Shown here: positions 7,959 to 17,043 of the stretch, one piece after another
Layout of the letters: each line of letters opens with the position of its first letter
Numbering within the stretch: position 1 is the stretch's first letter
The notes under the pieces: generated by a model
The model's input: the letters and a program-made list of their open reading frames with translations, nothing else
What the model was told of the DNA's origin: nothing
Database searches by the model: none
Made by a program: the position numbers and the translations under genes
Assembly: GCF_016925675.1 (NCBI RefSeq)
Contig: NZ_CP070506.1
Location: 1,238,501-1,302,500 of the forward strand
DNA: 64,000 nt
Source of the DNA: Pseudomonas hygromyciniae
Lineage (GTDB): Bacteria; Pseudomonadota; Gammaproteobacteria; Pseudomonadales; Pseudomonadaceae
Direction of reading: 5' to 3'

Positions 7959-10900
7959 GTGCGGTTCACGACCCGATGGCGCCAGTGCCTACTGAGCCTG
8001 CTCCTGCTCGGCTACCTGCCCGTAAGCCTGGCCGCCGTCAGCCTGCCGTTCAATCTGGTGCCGGCGTTTATCACCCTGACGCCTATGACCCTGGCGCCCG
8101 CCGAACGGCAGTGGCTGGCACAGCATCGCACCTTGAAAGTGGGGATCTCCATCGATGATTACCAACCCATCGATATCACCCGTGATCACAATCGCTACCA
8201 GGGCATCAGCGCCGACTACTTGAGCCTGGTGGGCGCGCGCCTCGGCGTGCCCATGCAAGTGATGGGCTTTGCCGAGCGGGCCCAGGCGGTGGAGGCGTTG
8301 CGCAGCGGGGCTATTGATATCCTCACCAGTGCCAACGGCTACGAGCGGGATGTGCCCGGCCTGGCCTTTACCCCGGACTATATGCCGGATCGTTCCGTGG
8401 TGGTGGTGCGTACTGACGACGCCATGCAAGACGACCTCAAGGACAAGAAAGTCGTGTTGCTTGATGGCTATGCCAACGTCAAGAACGTGCATGCGGCGTA
8501 CCCGCAAAGCCACATCATGCTCGCCCCCAACCTCTACAGCGGCCTGGAAGCCTTGGCCCAGGGCGATGTGGATGCGTTTATCGGCAATGAAGTGATTGTG
8601 CGCGCCTACAAGTCCCTGCGACCTTACCTGAGGATGCAGATCAAGGAGCAGAGCCGCCTGGCGCCGATTGGCTTTGCCTTCGCCACGCGCCAGGCCGATC
8701 CCTTGTTGGGCCGGATGATGGACCGCGCACTGCACAGCATCGATAACTCGGTACGCCGCGAAATCCTCGCCCGCTGGACCACCGGGCTGGGAGTGGACGT
8801 TGACGGTGAACGCATCCCCCTGACCGCCGTCGAGCAGGCCTGGATGCTGCGCCATCCCCAGGTGGTGGTAGCGGCCCAGCAATATTCGCCGTATGTATTC
8901 AAGGACAAGGACGGTCGCTGGGTAGGGCTGAATATCGATCTGCTTAATCGCCTGTCGCGTATGACCGGTATGCAATTTGTTCTCAAAGAAGTGTTTTCTA
9001 CCGCGCAAACTCTGGAGCTCCTGGAAACCCACGGTGCGGATATGAGTACCACCCTGGTGGAAAATACCGAGCGCCGGCGCTTTCTCGATTTCAGCCATGG
9101 GTTTGGCGGCGCCGGCTGGGTGTTTGTCGAACGGGTCGATGCGCCGCCGGTGATCAGCCTGAGCCACCTCTCGGGCAGGGTCTTGGCGTTGCCCGCGCGG
9201 CATGTGCTGCAGGCCTATATCCGCCGCGAATACCCAGAGGTCCGCCTGCGCCTGGCGCCCAACTACACCGAGGCCCGCGCCCTGGTCGCCCGGGGAGACG
9301 CCGACGCGACCATCCAGAGTGAAGTGGAGGTGCAAAGTTATCCGACCGATGAGTTGCGGGTCGGTCGCAGTGTCGATGGCAAGTGGTCCAGTGACAGCCT
9401 GGCAGTGCGCAAGGACCATCCCGAGTTGCTGAGTATTTTGAACAAGGCCCTGGAAGCCTTGCCGGTGGCCGAGTTGAGCGCTCTGCGCCTGCGCTGGATG
9501 GGCGCGGTGGCAGTCCCGGTGCCCGCCTGGCAGCGGGTGCCGTCGTGGGCCTACTGGACGGTCGCCACGGCGCTGCTGTTTGTGTTGGTTTCGCTGGTCT
9601 GGAACAGCCGGCTCAAGCGCCAGATCCGCCAGCGGGTCGAGGCCGAGCGGCGGCTCAATGACCAGTTGGCCTTCAAGCGGGCCTTGCTCGACGGTATCCC
9701 CAACCCGGTCTTTGTGCGCGATCTTGCTGGCCGCCTGGTCACCTGTAACAAAAGCTATGAGCAACAGATGGCTACCCGGCTTGAACAGATTCGCGGCCTG
9801 ACCCTGCCGCAGAGCGCAATCCTGCCAGCCGCCACGGCCATGCGCCTGCACACCGGGCATATGGAGCAACTGGCCACGCAACAGTCACTGTTTGTCGACC
9901 GCCAGTTGGAGTTCAACGGCGGCATCGCCCATATTTATCAATGGACCGTGCCGTTCTATGACGCCCAGGGTCAGTTGCAGGGCTTGCTCGGCGGTTGGGT
10001 GGATATCAACGAGCGCAAGGTCTTGGAAACCCAGCTGATGGACGCACGGCGCGCCGCTGATGCAGCGAACTACGCCAAGAGCGCCTTTGTGTCGAACCTC
10101 AGCCATGAGATCCGTACGCCGATGACGGCGATTATCGGCCTGCTCGAACTGGAGCAGGAGCGCGCCCTGGCCTTGGGCGTGCCCGTCTCCGAGGCGCTGC
10201 AGGTGGCCCATCGTTCGGCACGGGAGCTGATTGCCTTGATGGGCGATAGCCTGGATCTGGCGAAGATCGAAGCCGGCCATCTGCAACTGGCACCACAGAC
10301 CACCGACCTGAAAGGTTTCTTTGAAGGCATCCAGCGGCTGTTTGAAGCCACCGCACAAAAAAAGGGTTTGCACCTGACCTTGGCTTTCGATCCCCAGGCG
10401 CAAGGCTTTTACTGGTTCGACCCGCTGCGCCTGCGCCAGGTCATGCATAACCTGCTGGGCAACGCGCTGAAGTTCACGGAGCACGGAGAAGTGCGCCTGC
10501 GCGTGGCCTGCCAGGCCGATGGTGAGGGTCACGAATACCTGCACTTGTGCGTCGAGGACACCGGCCCCGGTATCAGCGTTGAACAGCAGGCCCGGGTGTT
10601 CAAGCCGTTTATCCAGGGCAGCCCGCTGACAGCCGCCGAACATGGCGGCACCGGGCTAGGCTTGAGCATCTGCCAGCAACTGGTGGACTTGATGGGTGGG
10701 CAAATCAGCCTGCACAGCGTCCTGGGCGAAGGCACCACCGTGTGCATCGACCTGCGCCTGGACCGGGTTGGCAGTGACGACGTGCCCGCGCCAGCCGTCG
10801 CCGTGCCTGTGCTGGCGGCGGGCCGGGCATTGTCGGTGCTGATTGTCGACGACCTGCCGGCCAACCGCCTGGTGCTGGCCCAGCAGTTGCAATTCCTCGG

Positions 10901-11540
10901 GCATCAGGTGGTGGCCCTCAATAGTGCCGAGGCGGGATTGCAACGTTGGCGCAGCGAGGCGTTCGACGTGCTGGTGACCGATTGTCATATGCCGGGTATG
11001 TCCGGTTATGCCTTGGCCGAGGCCATTCGCCAGATAGAAACCCAGGAGCAGCGCCCGCGTTGCGCGTTGGTCGGTTGCACCGCCGATGCCCAGGAAGACG
11101 AAGGGCAACGCGGCCGCCAGGCGGGCATGGATGTGCTGCTGGTCAAGCCGGTGACCCTGGAACAATGGACCCAGGTGCTGGCCCGGGTCACGGCCGTGCC
11201 TGCCTTCGACCTGCAGGCCCTGCGCAAGATGACCCAGGCCGACGGGCCGATCCTGCAAAGCATGTTGCAGGAGTTGGCGAACAATTTGGAGCACGAGCAC
11301 CACCTGTTGGGCAACGCCATGGCCGAGCACGACCTGGCGCAGTTGCGGGCCAGCCTGCATCGTCTCAAGGGCATCTGTTGCCTGGTGGATGCGCTGCCAT
11401 TGGCCAAGGCCTGCGTCGCCCTCGAAACCAGTGCCCGGGAGCACCGTGACGATGAACTGGCGCAGCACTGGCAAGCCTTGTCCGCGACCATGGGGGTGTT
11501 GCAGCAAGAAATCCGGCCTTATCTACAGGCGCAAGAATAA
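7959..11540 (+). CDS. BvgS/RocS-like hybrid sensor histidine kinase with two periplasmic binding domains
   Basis: The 1193-residue product is an unorthodox sensor kinase. I choose the GTG at 7959, preceded by AAGGAAG, rather than a TTG at 7917. Order: signal peptide (1-25), two SBP_bac_3-type domains (about 57-285 and 300-520), one membrane segment (529-550), a PAS-like region (575-695), HisKA with H716 (SNLSHEIRTPM), HATPase (NALKFTEHG, GGTGLGLSI), a receiver with D1008 (TDCHMPGMSG) and a C-terminal HPt with H1134 (LHRLKG). The periplasmic part probably binds a small solute. With the next two genes it resembles the RocS1-RocR-RocA1 (SadSRA) system of P. aeruginosa; equivalence is inferred. 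Confidence 0.92.
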   Translation: MRFTTRWRQCLLSLLLLGYLPVSLAAVSLPFNLVPAFITLTPMTLAPAERQWLAQHRTLKVGISIDDYQPIDITRDHNRYQGISADYLSLVGARLGVPMQVMGFAERAQAVEALRSGAIDILTSANGYERDVPGLAFTPDYMPDRSVVVVRTDDAMQDDLKDKKVVLLDGYANVKNVHAAYPQSHIMLAPNLYSGLEALAQGDVDAFIGNEVIVRAYKSLRPYLRMQIKEQSRLAPIGFAFATRQADPLLGRMMDRALHSIDNSVRREILARWTTGLGVDVDGERIPLTAVEQAWMLRHPQVVVAAQQYSPYVFKDKDGRWVGLNIDLLNRLSRMTGMQFVLKEVFSTAQTLELLETHGADMSTTLVENTERRRFLDFSHGFGGAGWVFVERVDAPPVISLSHLSGRVLALPARHVLQAYIRREYPEVRLRLAPNYTEARALVARGDADATIQSEVEVQSYPTDELRVGRSVDGKWSSDSLAVRKDHPELLSILNKALEALPVAELSALRLRWMGAVAVPVPAWQRVPSWAYWTVATALLFVLVSLVWNSRLKRQIRQRVEAERRLNDQLAFKRALLDGIPNPVFVRDLAGRLVTCNKSYEQQMATRLEQIRGLTLPQSAILPAATAMRLHTGHMEQLATQQSLFVDRQLEFNGGIAHIYQWTVPFYDAQGQLQGLLGGWVDINERKVLETQLMDARRAADAANYAKSAFVSNLSHEIRTPMTAIIGLLELEQERALALGVPVSEALQVAHRSARELIALMGDSLDLAKIEAGHLQLAPQTTDLKGFFEGIQRLFEATAQKKGLHLTLAFDPQAQGFYWFDPLRLRQVMHNLLGNALKFTEHGEVRLRVACQADGEGHEYLHLCVEDTGPGISVEQQARVFKPFIQGSPLTAAEHGGTGLGLSICQQLVDLMGGQISLHSVLGEGTTVCIDLRLDRVGSDDVPAPAVAVPVLAAGRALSVLIVDDLPANRLVLAQQLQFLGHQVVALNSAEAGLQRWRSEAFDVLVTDCHMPGMSGYALAEAIRQIETQEQRPRCALVGCTADAQEDEGQRGRQAGMDVLLVKPVTLEQWTQVLARVTAVPAFDLQALRKMTQADGPILQSMLQELANNLEHEHHLLGNAMAEHDLAQLRASLHRLKGICCLVDALPLAKACVALETSAREHRDDELAQHWQALSATMGVLQQEIRPYLQAQE

Positions 11541-11627
11541 TAGGTGAAAGAATAGGACGCGTCCTATGGGGGCTTGCGCGGGTTTTGGCTAATGTGAGCG
11601 ATCTTGCACGTAGCCCCAGAGTTTCCC

Positions 11628-12857
11628 ATGCGCTCACTCAAAGTCCTGATTCTCGAAGACCATCCGTTCCAGCTCATGGCCCTGCACCAGATGCTCAACG
11701 CCAACGGCGTGTTCAACGTACTCACGGCCGACAGCGTCGAGGTCGCCCGCCAGTCGCTGGCGAGCAAGGGCCCGGTGGATATCGCCATCTGCGATTTGTA
11801 CCTGGAGCAGGGCGACTCACTGGGGCTGATCCGCGAAATGGCCGAACAAGGCCAGGCCCAGGTGCTGGTCCTGTTGAGCGACGCCGACCCCGATGTACTG
11901 GATGGCGTGGCCAACATGGCGCGCCAGGCGGGGCTCAACGTGCTGGGGTGCATGCCTAAGCCGGCTTCCGCCACTGCCATCGGGCAAATGCTCGAGGCGT
12001 GCCAGCAACGCTTGCGACCTAGCCCGCAGGCTTTGTCCTGGGACCGCGTGCGCCAGATGTTGGGGGTGAGTGAGTTCGCAACCGAGCAACTGTGCGCCGA
12101 GGTCGGCGAGGCGGCCATCGAGCGTTACGCCAGTGTCTGCTACCAGCCCATCGTCAGCCAGGCCGGTGATCTGCAAGGGGTGGAGGCGTTGGCACGCTGG
12201 CAAGACCCCGAACAGGGTCAGTTGATGCCCAGTGAGTTTCTGCCACTGCTGGAGTTGGCGGGGCTGGAACAGGCTTTTACCTGGTACGTGCTGGAGCAGG
12301 TGTTGCGGCTTTGCGCCCAGGTGACCCGGGACACGGGGCGGGAACTGCCGGTGTCGGTCAACATTCCCGGGCGACTGCTGGAGCAGGAGCACTTCGCGCT
12401 CACGCTGCAAGGGCTGTTGCAACGTTTTGCGGTACCCGCGCGCACCCTGACCCTGGAACTGGTGGAAACCTCGCGCCTGAAGACAGACAGCGCCCATGTC
12501 ACCGGGTTGCTGCGCCTGCGGATGATCGGTTGCAAGCTGTCCATTGGCGATTTCGGCATCGGCGGTACCAGCTTGCAGCGTTTGCTGGAGTTGCCCTTCA
12601 CCGAGTTGAAGATTCCCCCGGCGTTTGCTAGCGGGATGGCCGGCGACGAGCGCAAATGCGCGGTGGTTGCCGGCGCCATGAGCATGGCCCGGCACCTGGG
12701 TGTTGGCGTGGTGGTGACCGGGATTGAAACCCCCGCCGACCGTGACGCAGTGCGTGCGCTGGGGTCGGCGTGGCTACAGGGTTGCCTGATTGCCCATCCG
12801 ATGAGCGCCCAGGTGCTGCAACACTGGCTGGCGCAATCTGCGGCGATTGCCTTGTAG
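11628..12857 (+). CDS. REC-EAL response regulator (RocR-like) with degenerate EAL catalytic site
   Basis: The 409-residue protein has a receiver domain (D11, phosphoacceptor D56 in ICDLYLEQGD, K111) and an EAL domain (from about 165). EAL phosphodiesterases cleave c-di-GMP. E186 of EAL, N245, E277, D308, K328 and Q384 are in place. However, the DDFG motif reads GDFG (first Asp is G307), LKID reads LKIP (P330) and the AEGVE glutamate is T364. These changes are expected to abolish or strongly reduce hydrolysis, so it may be a c-di-GMP-binding or protein-binding regulator. It follows the sensor kinase by 87 bases and converges with the NarL-type regulator. Confidence 0.9.
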   Translation: MRSLKVLILEDHPFQLMALHQMLNANGVFNVLTADSVEVARQSLASKGPVDIAICDLYLEQGDSLGLIREMAEQGQAQVLVLLSDADPDVLDGVANMARQAGLNVLGCMPKPASATAIGQMLEACQQRLRPSPQALSWDRVRQMLGVSEFATEQLCAEVGEAAIERYASVCYQPIVSQAGDLQGVEALARWQDPEQGQLMPSEFLPLLELAGLEQAFTWYVLEQVLRLCAQVTRDTGRELPVSVNIPGRLLEQEHFALTLQGLLQRFAVPARTLTLELVETSRLKTDSAHVTGLLRLRMIGCKLSIGDFGIGGTSLQRLLELPFTELKIPPAFASGMAGDERKCAVVAGAMSMARHLGVGVVVTGIETPADRDAVRALGSAWLQGCLIAHPMSAQVLQHWLAQSAAIAL

Positions 12858-12903
12858 CCCCTGGCATGCCGGCGATGCAGGGTGTCAGGTAACCCGCCTA
12901 TGG

Positions 12904-13581
12904 CTAGGCCAGCCCGTGTTCCTGCACGTAGATGAACAACGCGGCATCACTGATCAGCCCGAGTTTGCGCATGGCGCTGACCTTCTGTGCGCTGACGGTC
13001 TGCTTGCTGCGATTGAGGTGCGCGGCAATCTCACCGACCGTCTTGCCACTCGCCAGCAGGCGGATCACTTCCAGTTCCCGTGGGGACAGTTGGTGCTGCG
13101 AGTGCAGGCGGTCAGCCCCCACAGCGCCCGCCAGGGCCAGCGCCTGTTCAATGGTGCGCGCCACATAGGGCCGCTGCTGGCGCACTTGCTCGATGGCCTC
13201 GGGCAGTTCGTCGGCCAGGCTGGCCTTGCTCAACAGGCCCATGACCCCAAGCTCCAGGATCGAGTTGAACAGGCCGGCATTGTTGAGCATGGTCACCACC
13301 ACCAGCGGCAGGTCGGGGTAATGCCGGCGCAGGTGCTCGATCAGGCGCAGGCCGTCGGCCTGGGGTTCGGCGGGCATCATGAAATCGGTGACCAGGACAT
13401 CACAGGGGCAGCGTTGCAGCAGGGCCGCGAGGGCCTGGGGCGAGTTGGCCTCTCCGACGATGCGTACCCGCTCATCGCGCTCCAGCACTGCGCGCAAACC
13501 GATCAGGAAAATCGGATGATCGTCGGCGATGACTATGCGCAAGGGCTGTTCAGACGCGTCTCTCACGGTGGGCTCCGGCAA
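12904..13581 (-). CDS. NarL/FixJ-family response regulator (RocA1/BvgA-like)
   Basis: The 225-residue protein has an N-terminal receiver (AD20-D21, phosphoacceptor D66 in LVTDFMMP) and a C-terminal LuxR-type helix-turn-helix at about 162-210 (LSPRELEVIRLLASGKTVGEIAAHL). It is probably the DNA-binding output of the adjacent hybrid kinase, competing with the REC-EAL protein for phosphate from the HPt, as proposed for Roc systems. It is transcribed convergently, 46 bases from the REC-EAL gene. Target genes cannot be told here; fimbrial genes are targets of the P. aeruginosa counterparts. Confidence 0.9.
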   Translation of the reverse strand: MPEPTVRDASEQPLRIVIADDHPIFLIGLRAVLERDERVRIVGEANSPQALAALLQRCPCDVLVTDFMMPAEPQADGLRLIEHLRRHYPDLPLVVVTMLNNAGLFNSILELGVMGLLSKASLADELPEAIEQVRQQRPYVARTIEQALALAGAVGADRLHSQHQLSPRELEVIRLLASGKTVGEIAAHLNRSKQTVSAQKVSAMRKLGLISDAALFIYVQEHGLA

Positions 13582-13695
13582 TAATCAGGGGATTCTAGCC
13601 TGTCGGCGGCTGTTTTCTCTCTGTCATATTTGCCATGCATGCTCGATTGACTCAGCTCAAAGCCGAACTTTGTGCTTTGGACGACGGTCATTTAC

Positions 13696-13734
13696 CTGTA
13701 GGAGCGAGCTTGTGTCCGGGCGGCGTTCCTACAG
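13696..13734. repeat. Short remnant REP hairpin
   Basis: CTGTAGGA (13696-13703) and TCCTACAG (13727-13734) are the outer 8 bases of a REP pair, but the inner arm sequence has diverged or been deleted. It lies just upstream of the DUF3509 gene. Confidence 0.6.
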
Positions 13735-13772
13735 TGGTTATTTATTTTTCTCATGATTGAGTGGTGATCGAG

Positions 13773-14057
13773 ATGGAAAGTATCAGCCTATTGCTCGGTG
13801 AAGCGCTGAGCCCTTATCAGGTCACGCTGACTACCTCGGGTGTACACGGCGAGTGCCTGGTGACGGTGAAGAGCCCGACGGGCGCTATCGTGGTTGAACG
13901 CGAAGTGGATCGTGGACAATTGACCGACAAGCGCGCCTTGGTGGACGTGGTGGATTGCCTGCACCGCGACCTGAAAATCGCCGAAGGGCGCCTGGAGCCC
14001 TCGGTGGTCGCGGCCTTGCGCAACGCCGCCCAGACACGCATCACCGCCCAGGCATGA
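13773..14057 (+). CDS. DUF3509 family protein
   Basis: This 94-residue protein of unknown function matches the Pseudomonas-specific DUF3509 family by memory (MESISLLLGEALSPYQVTL, then SPTGAIVVEREV). I prefer the ATG at 13773, preceded by GGTGATC, over two GTG codons at 13761 and 13764. There is no signal peptide or membrane segment, so it is probably cytosolic. It is single, with the REC-type regulator divergent upstream and a candidate small RNA downstream. No reaction is suggested by the sequence. Confidence 0.75.
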   Translation: MESISLLLGEALSPYQVTLTTSGVHGECLVTVKSPTGAIVVEREVDRGQLTDKRALVDVVDCLHRDLKIAEGRLEPSVVAALRNAAQTRITAQA

Positions 14058-14084
14058 AGAAAGTTTTATCTTTGGAACCTTCCT

Positions 14085-14215
14085 ACAGGATGGCGAGTCA
14101 GACGTTGTAACAGCAGGATCAAGCATTGTGCTCCGGTGCTTGTAGCTTGTTGTACTGGTCTTTGTAGGCCACGTTTAACCCCGAGTTGTCTCCCCACTGC
14201 TCGGGGTTTCTTTTT
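14085..14215 (+). ncRNA. Candidate small RNA downstream of the DUF3509 gene (possibly RgsA/P16-like)
   Basis: The 120 bases between the DUF3509 stop and the next gene contain no ORF. They hold a hairpin CAAGCA / TGCTTG (14120-14125 and 14137-14142), single-stranded GGA motifs and a strong terminator (14179-14215), the layout of a trans-acting sRNA. The form and setting recall the RpoS-dependent RgsA (P16) of pseudomonads, but that identity is from memory only. It could instead be a long 3' UTR. Confidence 0.45.
14179..14215 (+). terminator. Intrinsic terminator
   Basis: CCCCGAG / CTCGGGG stem with a 14-base loop and the tail TTTCTTTTT. It ends 13 bases before the end of the oppositely oriented solute-binding-like gene. 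Confidence 0.88.
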
Positions 14216-14227
14216 GCCCGGGATTTA

Positions 14228-15112
14228 TCAAGGCAGCGGCGCGTCGCTGAAAAACCTCGGGTTGTCCTTGAGGTATTGCTCGCGTGTCAGCGGGTCCAGC
14301 CTGTTGGCATAGGACTCAAGTAGCGTCTCCTGAGGGATATTCTGCAACTCGCGGTTGATATGGCTGATGGCCTCGCGTCCCTTTGGGGTGTTCGAGCAAC
14401 CGATATGGATCCGCTGATAGTGCGTCGTGCCCTTGATCGGATAGAACAACAGGTCTTGCGGATCAATACCCTGTTGCGCTGCCTGGTAGCGGATTTCCGT
14501 CCAGTAGCCCAGCACGGCTTCCAACCGCCCCAGGCGCTGCATCTGCAGCAAACTGCCCAGTGCGTCGTTGCCGTAGTGTGGGGCCAGTTCGAGTGGATCG
14601 GCCTGGATCAACTGCTCGTCAATCCCGGGGCCGTAGCTACGCTCGGCGACGATCCCAAGACGTGTCTGTTGCGCATCAAGAAACCGCGCCAGATCGAACT
14701 TGCCGTCAACCACATAGCTTGCCAGGGCGTCCTGTCGGTTACGGCGAATCGCGATGCCATTGCTCAGCACGGCAAACGCAGGTGTGGAAAAGACAATGCT
14801 CTTGGCCCGCGCGGGTGTCCATACCAGCGATGGATCGCAGGTGAAGGAGGGCGCCTGGAGCATTTGCATGCCTCGGGCTCGATTGACGTGCAGAATCTGG
14901 TGGCGATACTGCGGCAGGCGCTCGATCAACAGCGGCAGCAGTTTATCGACGCTGCCCTGGCCCTTTTGCGGGCCATCGAAAATGGTCATCGGCGGCAGGT
15001 CACGCACCACCCAGGTTAACGTGTCCTGTGCCTGGCTCGATAGCGGTAGCGCCACGAGCAGCGGGGCGATGAGCCATAGGCGCCGCAGCGCCTTGATGAA
15101 ACGGCAGGCCAT
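14228..15112 (-). CDS. TIGR02285-type periplasmic solute-binding-like protein
   Basis: The 294-residue protein has a signal peptide (basic start, hydrophobic LWLIAPLLVALPLSSQA, cleavage after AQA) and the SBP_bac_3-like fold pattern of the TIGR02285 family (TWVVRDLPPMTIFDG near the mature N-terminus, then NRARGMQMLQ and FTCDPSLVWTPARAKSI). No transporter genes are adjacent, so it is an orphan binding-type protein and could be a sensory or envelope factor. It starts 25 bases after the stop of the upstream CoA-transferase gene on the same strand, so the two may be cotranscribed. Confidence 0.78.
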   Translation of the reverse strand: MACRFIKALRRLWLIAPLLVALPLSSQAQDTLTWVVRDLPPMTIFDGPQKGQGSVDKLLPLLIERLPQYRHQILHVNRARGMQMLQAPSFTCDPSLVWTPARAKSIVFSTPAFAVLSNGIAIRRNRQDALASYVVDGKFDLARFLDAQQTRLGIVAERSYGPGIDEQLIQADPLELAPHYGNDALGSLLQMQRLGRLEAVLGYWTEIRYQAAQQGIDPQDLLFYPIKGTTHYQRIHIGCSNTPKGREAISHINRELQNIPQETLLESYANRLDPLTREQYLKDNPRFFSDAPLP

Positions 15113-15137
15113 TATCTTGAACGTGCTCCGAGCGGCA

Positions 15138-16337
15138 TCAGATCGCGCCCTCCTTGCGCAAACGGGCTACGGCGGCGCTGTCGTAGCCTAGGGATTGCAG
15201 AACCACGGCATTATGCTCGCCCAGCTCCGGCCCGACCCACTCACAACTGCCAGGGGTGTCCGAAAGCTTGGGCACGATGCCGGGCATCTTGAAATCCTTG
15301 CCGTCGGGCAGTTGTGCCTTGAGGAACATTTCCCGAGCCAGGTATTGCGGGTCGCCCAGCATATCTTCGGCGCTGTAGATCCGGCTGGCAGGTACTTGGG
15401 CCAGGTTCAACTGCTCCACCACCTGTTCCAGCGACAAGCTGTTGACCCAGCGGTCGATCACGCCGTACAGCTCGTCGCGCCGGCTATCGCGGCCATCGTT
15501 GCTGGCCAGTTGTGGGTCATTGGCCAGGTCCTCACGACCGACCGTCAGCATGAAGCGCTTGAAGATCGCATCGCCATTGGCGCCAATTTGCACGTGCTTG
15601 CCATCGGCGGTGGTATGGATCGATGACGGGGTAATGCCCGGCATGATGTTGCCGGTGCGCTCGCGGATAAACCCGAACACATCGAACTCCGGAATCATGC
15701 TTTCCATCATCGCGAAGATCGCTTCATACAACGCCACGTCCACCACCTGGCCGAGGCCGCCGTTGACCTCGCGATGCCGCAAGGCCATTAGTGCGCCAAT
15801 CACCGCCCACAGCGCGGCGATGGAGTCGCCTATGGAAATCCCGGTACGCACTGGCGGGCGGTCCTCGAAACCAGTGATGTAGCGCAGCCCGCCCATGGAC
15901 TCACCGACCGCGCCGAAGCCCGGTTGATCCTTCATCGGCCCGGTCTGGCCAAAGCCCGAGAGCCGCACCATCACCAACTTGGGGTTCAGGGCGTGCAGGG
16001 TGTCCCAGTCCAGGCCGAGTTTTTCGAGGACGCCGGGGCGGAAGTTCTCGATCAGGATGTCGGCGTCTGCCAGCAGTTGCTTGAGGATCGCCAGGCCGTC
16101 CGGATGCTTGAGGTTCAGGGTCAGGGACTTTTTATTGCGTGCCTGCACAAACCACCATAGCGAGGTGCCTTCATACAGCTTGCGCCATTTGCGCAGCGGG
16201 TCGCCGCCGTCAGGGGATTCGACCTTGATCACCTCGGCCCCGAACTCGGCGCAGATGCGCGAGGCGAACGGGCCGGCGATCAGGGTGCCCAGTTCGATGA
16301 CTTTCAGGCCGGCAAGCGGTTTGGCGGTAAACGACAT
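15138..16337 (-). CDS. Family III CoA-transferase (CaiB/BaiF)
   Basis: The 399-residue enzyme moves CoA between carboxylic acids. The start ATG at 16337 (MSFTAKPLAGLKVIELGTLIAGPF) is the family's conserved N-terminus. An open frame extends 105 bases upstream but has no family sequence. Visible features include IKVESPDGGDPLR, ENFRPGVLEKLGLDW, SGFGQTGP and the Asp in GQVVDVALYE expected to form the acyl intermediate. It stands apart from any recognisable degradation operon, so the acid substrates are unknown. The solute-binding-like gene follows on the same strand. Confidence 0.9.
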   Translation of the reverse strand: MSFTAKPLAGLKVIELGTLIAGPFASRICAEFGAEVIKVESPDGGDPLRKWRKLYEGTSLWWFVQARNKKSLTLNLKHPDGLAILKQLLADADILIENFRPGVLEKLGLDWDTLHALNPKLVMVRLSGFGQTGPMKDQPGFGAVGESMGGLRYITGFEDRPPVRTGISIGDSIAALWAVIGALMALRHREVNGGLGQVVDVALYEAIFAMMESMIPEFDVFGFIRERTGNIMPGITPSSIHTTADGKHVQIGANGDAIFKRFMLTVGREDLANDPQLASNDGRDSRRDELYGVIDRWVNSLSLEQVVEQLNLAQVPASRIYSAEDMLGDPQYLAREMFLKAQLPDGKDFKMPGIVPKLSDTPGSCEWVGPELGEHNAVVLQSLGYDSAAVARLRKEGAI

Positions 16338-16484
16338 GAGGATCCTTACTAGTGCAGGCAGGTGTGTATTGCCTTTTAACATAGGCGAGCGGTGCAGGGA
16401 TAAGGATGATGCAGCGCAGGATTCGTTGAATGACCCCGCCATCGGTTAGACTGGCCGCCTTTTCCTGTCTCTAGAAGTCCGTTC

Positions 16485-17027
16485 ATGGCCCAGCCGTCCA
16501 CGACCTACAAGTTTGAACTCAACCTGACCGACCTCGATCGTTCGGTGTACGAGAGCGTCAAGCAAACCATCGCCCGTCACCCGTCGGAAACCGAAGAGCG
16601 CATGACCGTACGGTTGCTGGCCTACGCCCTTTGGTACAACGAGCACTTGTCGTTTGGTCGCGGACTGTCAGATGTAGACGAACCAGCCCTGTGGGAAAAA
16701 AGCCTGGATGATCGGGTTCTGCACTGGATCGAAGTCGGTCAGCCCGATGCCGACCGCCTGACCTGGTGTTCGCGCCGTACCGAGCGTACCAGCCTGCTGG
16801 CCTACGGCAGCCTGCGGGTGTGGGAAGGCAAGGTGGTGCCGGTGGCCAACAACCTGAAAAACGTGCACATCGCTGCCGTGCCCCAGGAAATCCTGGAAAC
16901 CCTGGCCAAGGACATGCCACGGGTGATCAAGTGGGATGTAATGATCAGCGAAGGCACGATCTTCGTCACCGATGACCGCGGCCAGCACGAAGTGCAGTTG
17001 CAGTGGCTGGTCGGCGAACGCGGCTAG
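16485..17027 (+). CDS. yaeQ: YaeQ family protein
   Basis: The 180-residue protein matches the YaeQ family along its length (TYKFELNLTDLDRSVYE; ARHPSETEERMTVRLLAYALWY; GQPDADRLTWCSRRTERTSLL). YaeQ has a PD-(D/E)XK nuclease-like fold, with the conserved E and D visible in the central region. Its cellular role is unclear; E. coli YaeQ was described as restoring haemolysin in rfaH mutants. It is a single gene, divergent from the CoA-transferase and followed by a REPIN. Confidence 0.9.
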   Translation: MAQPSTTYKFELNLTDLDRSVYESVKQTIARHPSETEERMTVRLLAYALWYNEHLSFGRGLSDVDEPALWEKSLDDRVLHWIEVGQPDADRLTWCSRRTERTSLLAYGSLRVWEGKVVPVANNLKNVHIAAVPQEILETLAKDMPRVIKWDVMISEGTIFVTDDRGQHEVQLQWLVGERG

Positions 17028-17043
17028 TATTCAACACCGCCCT

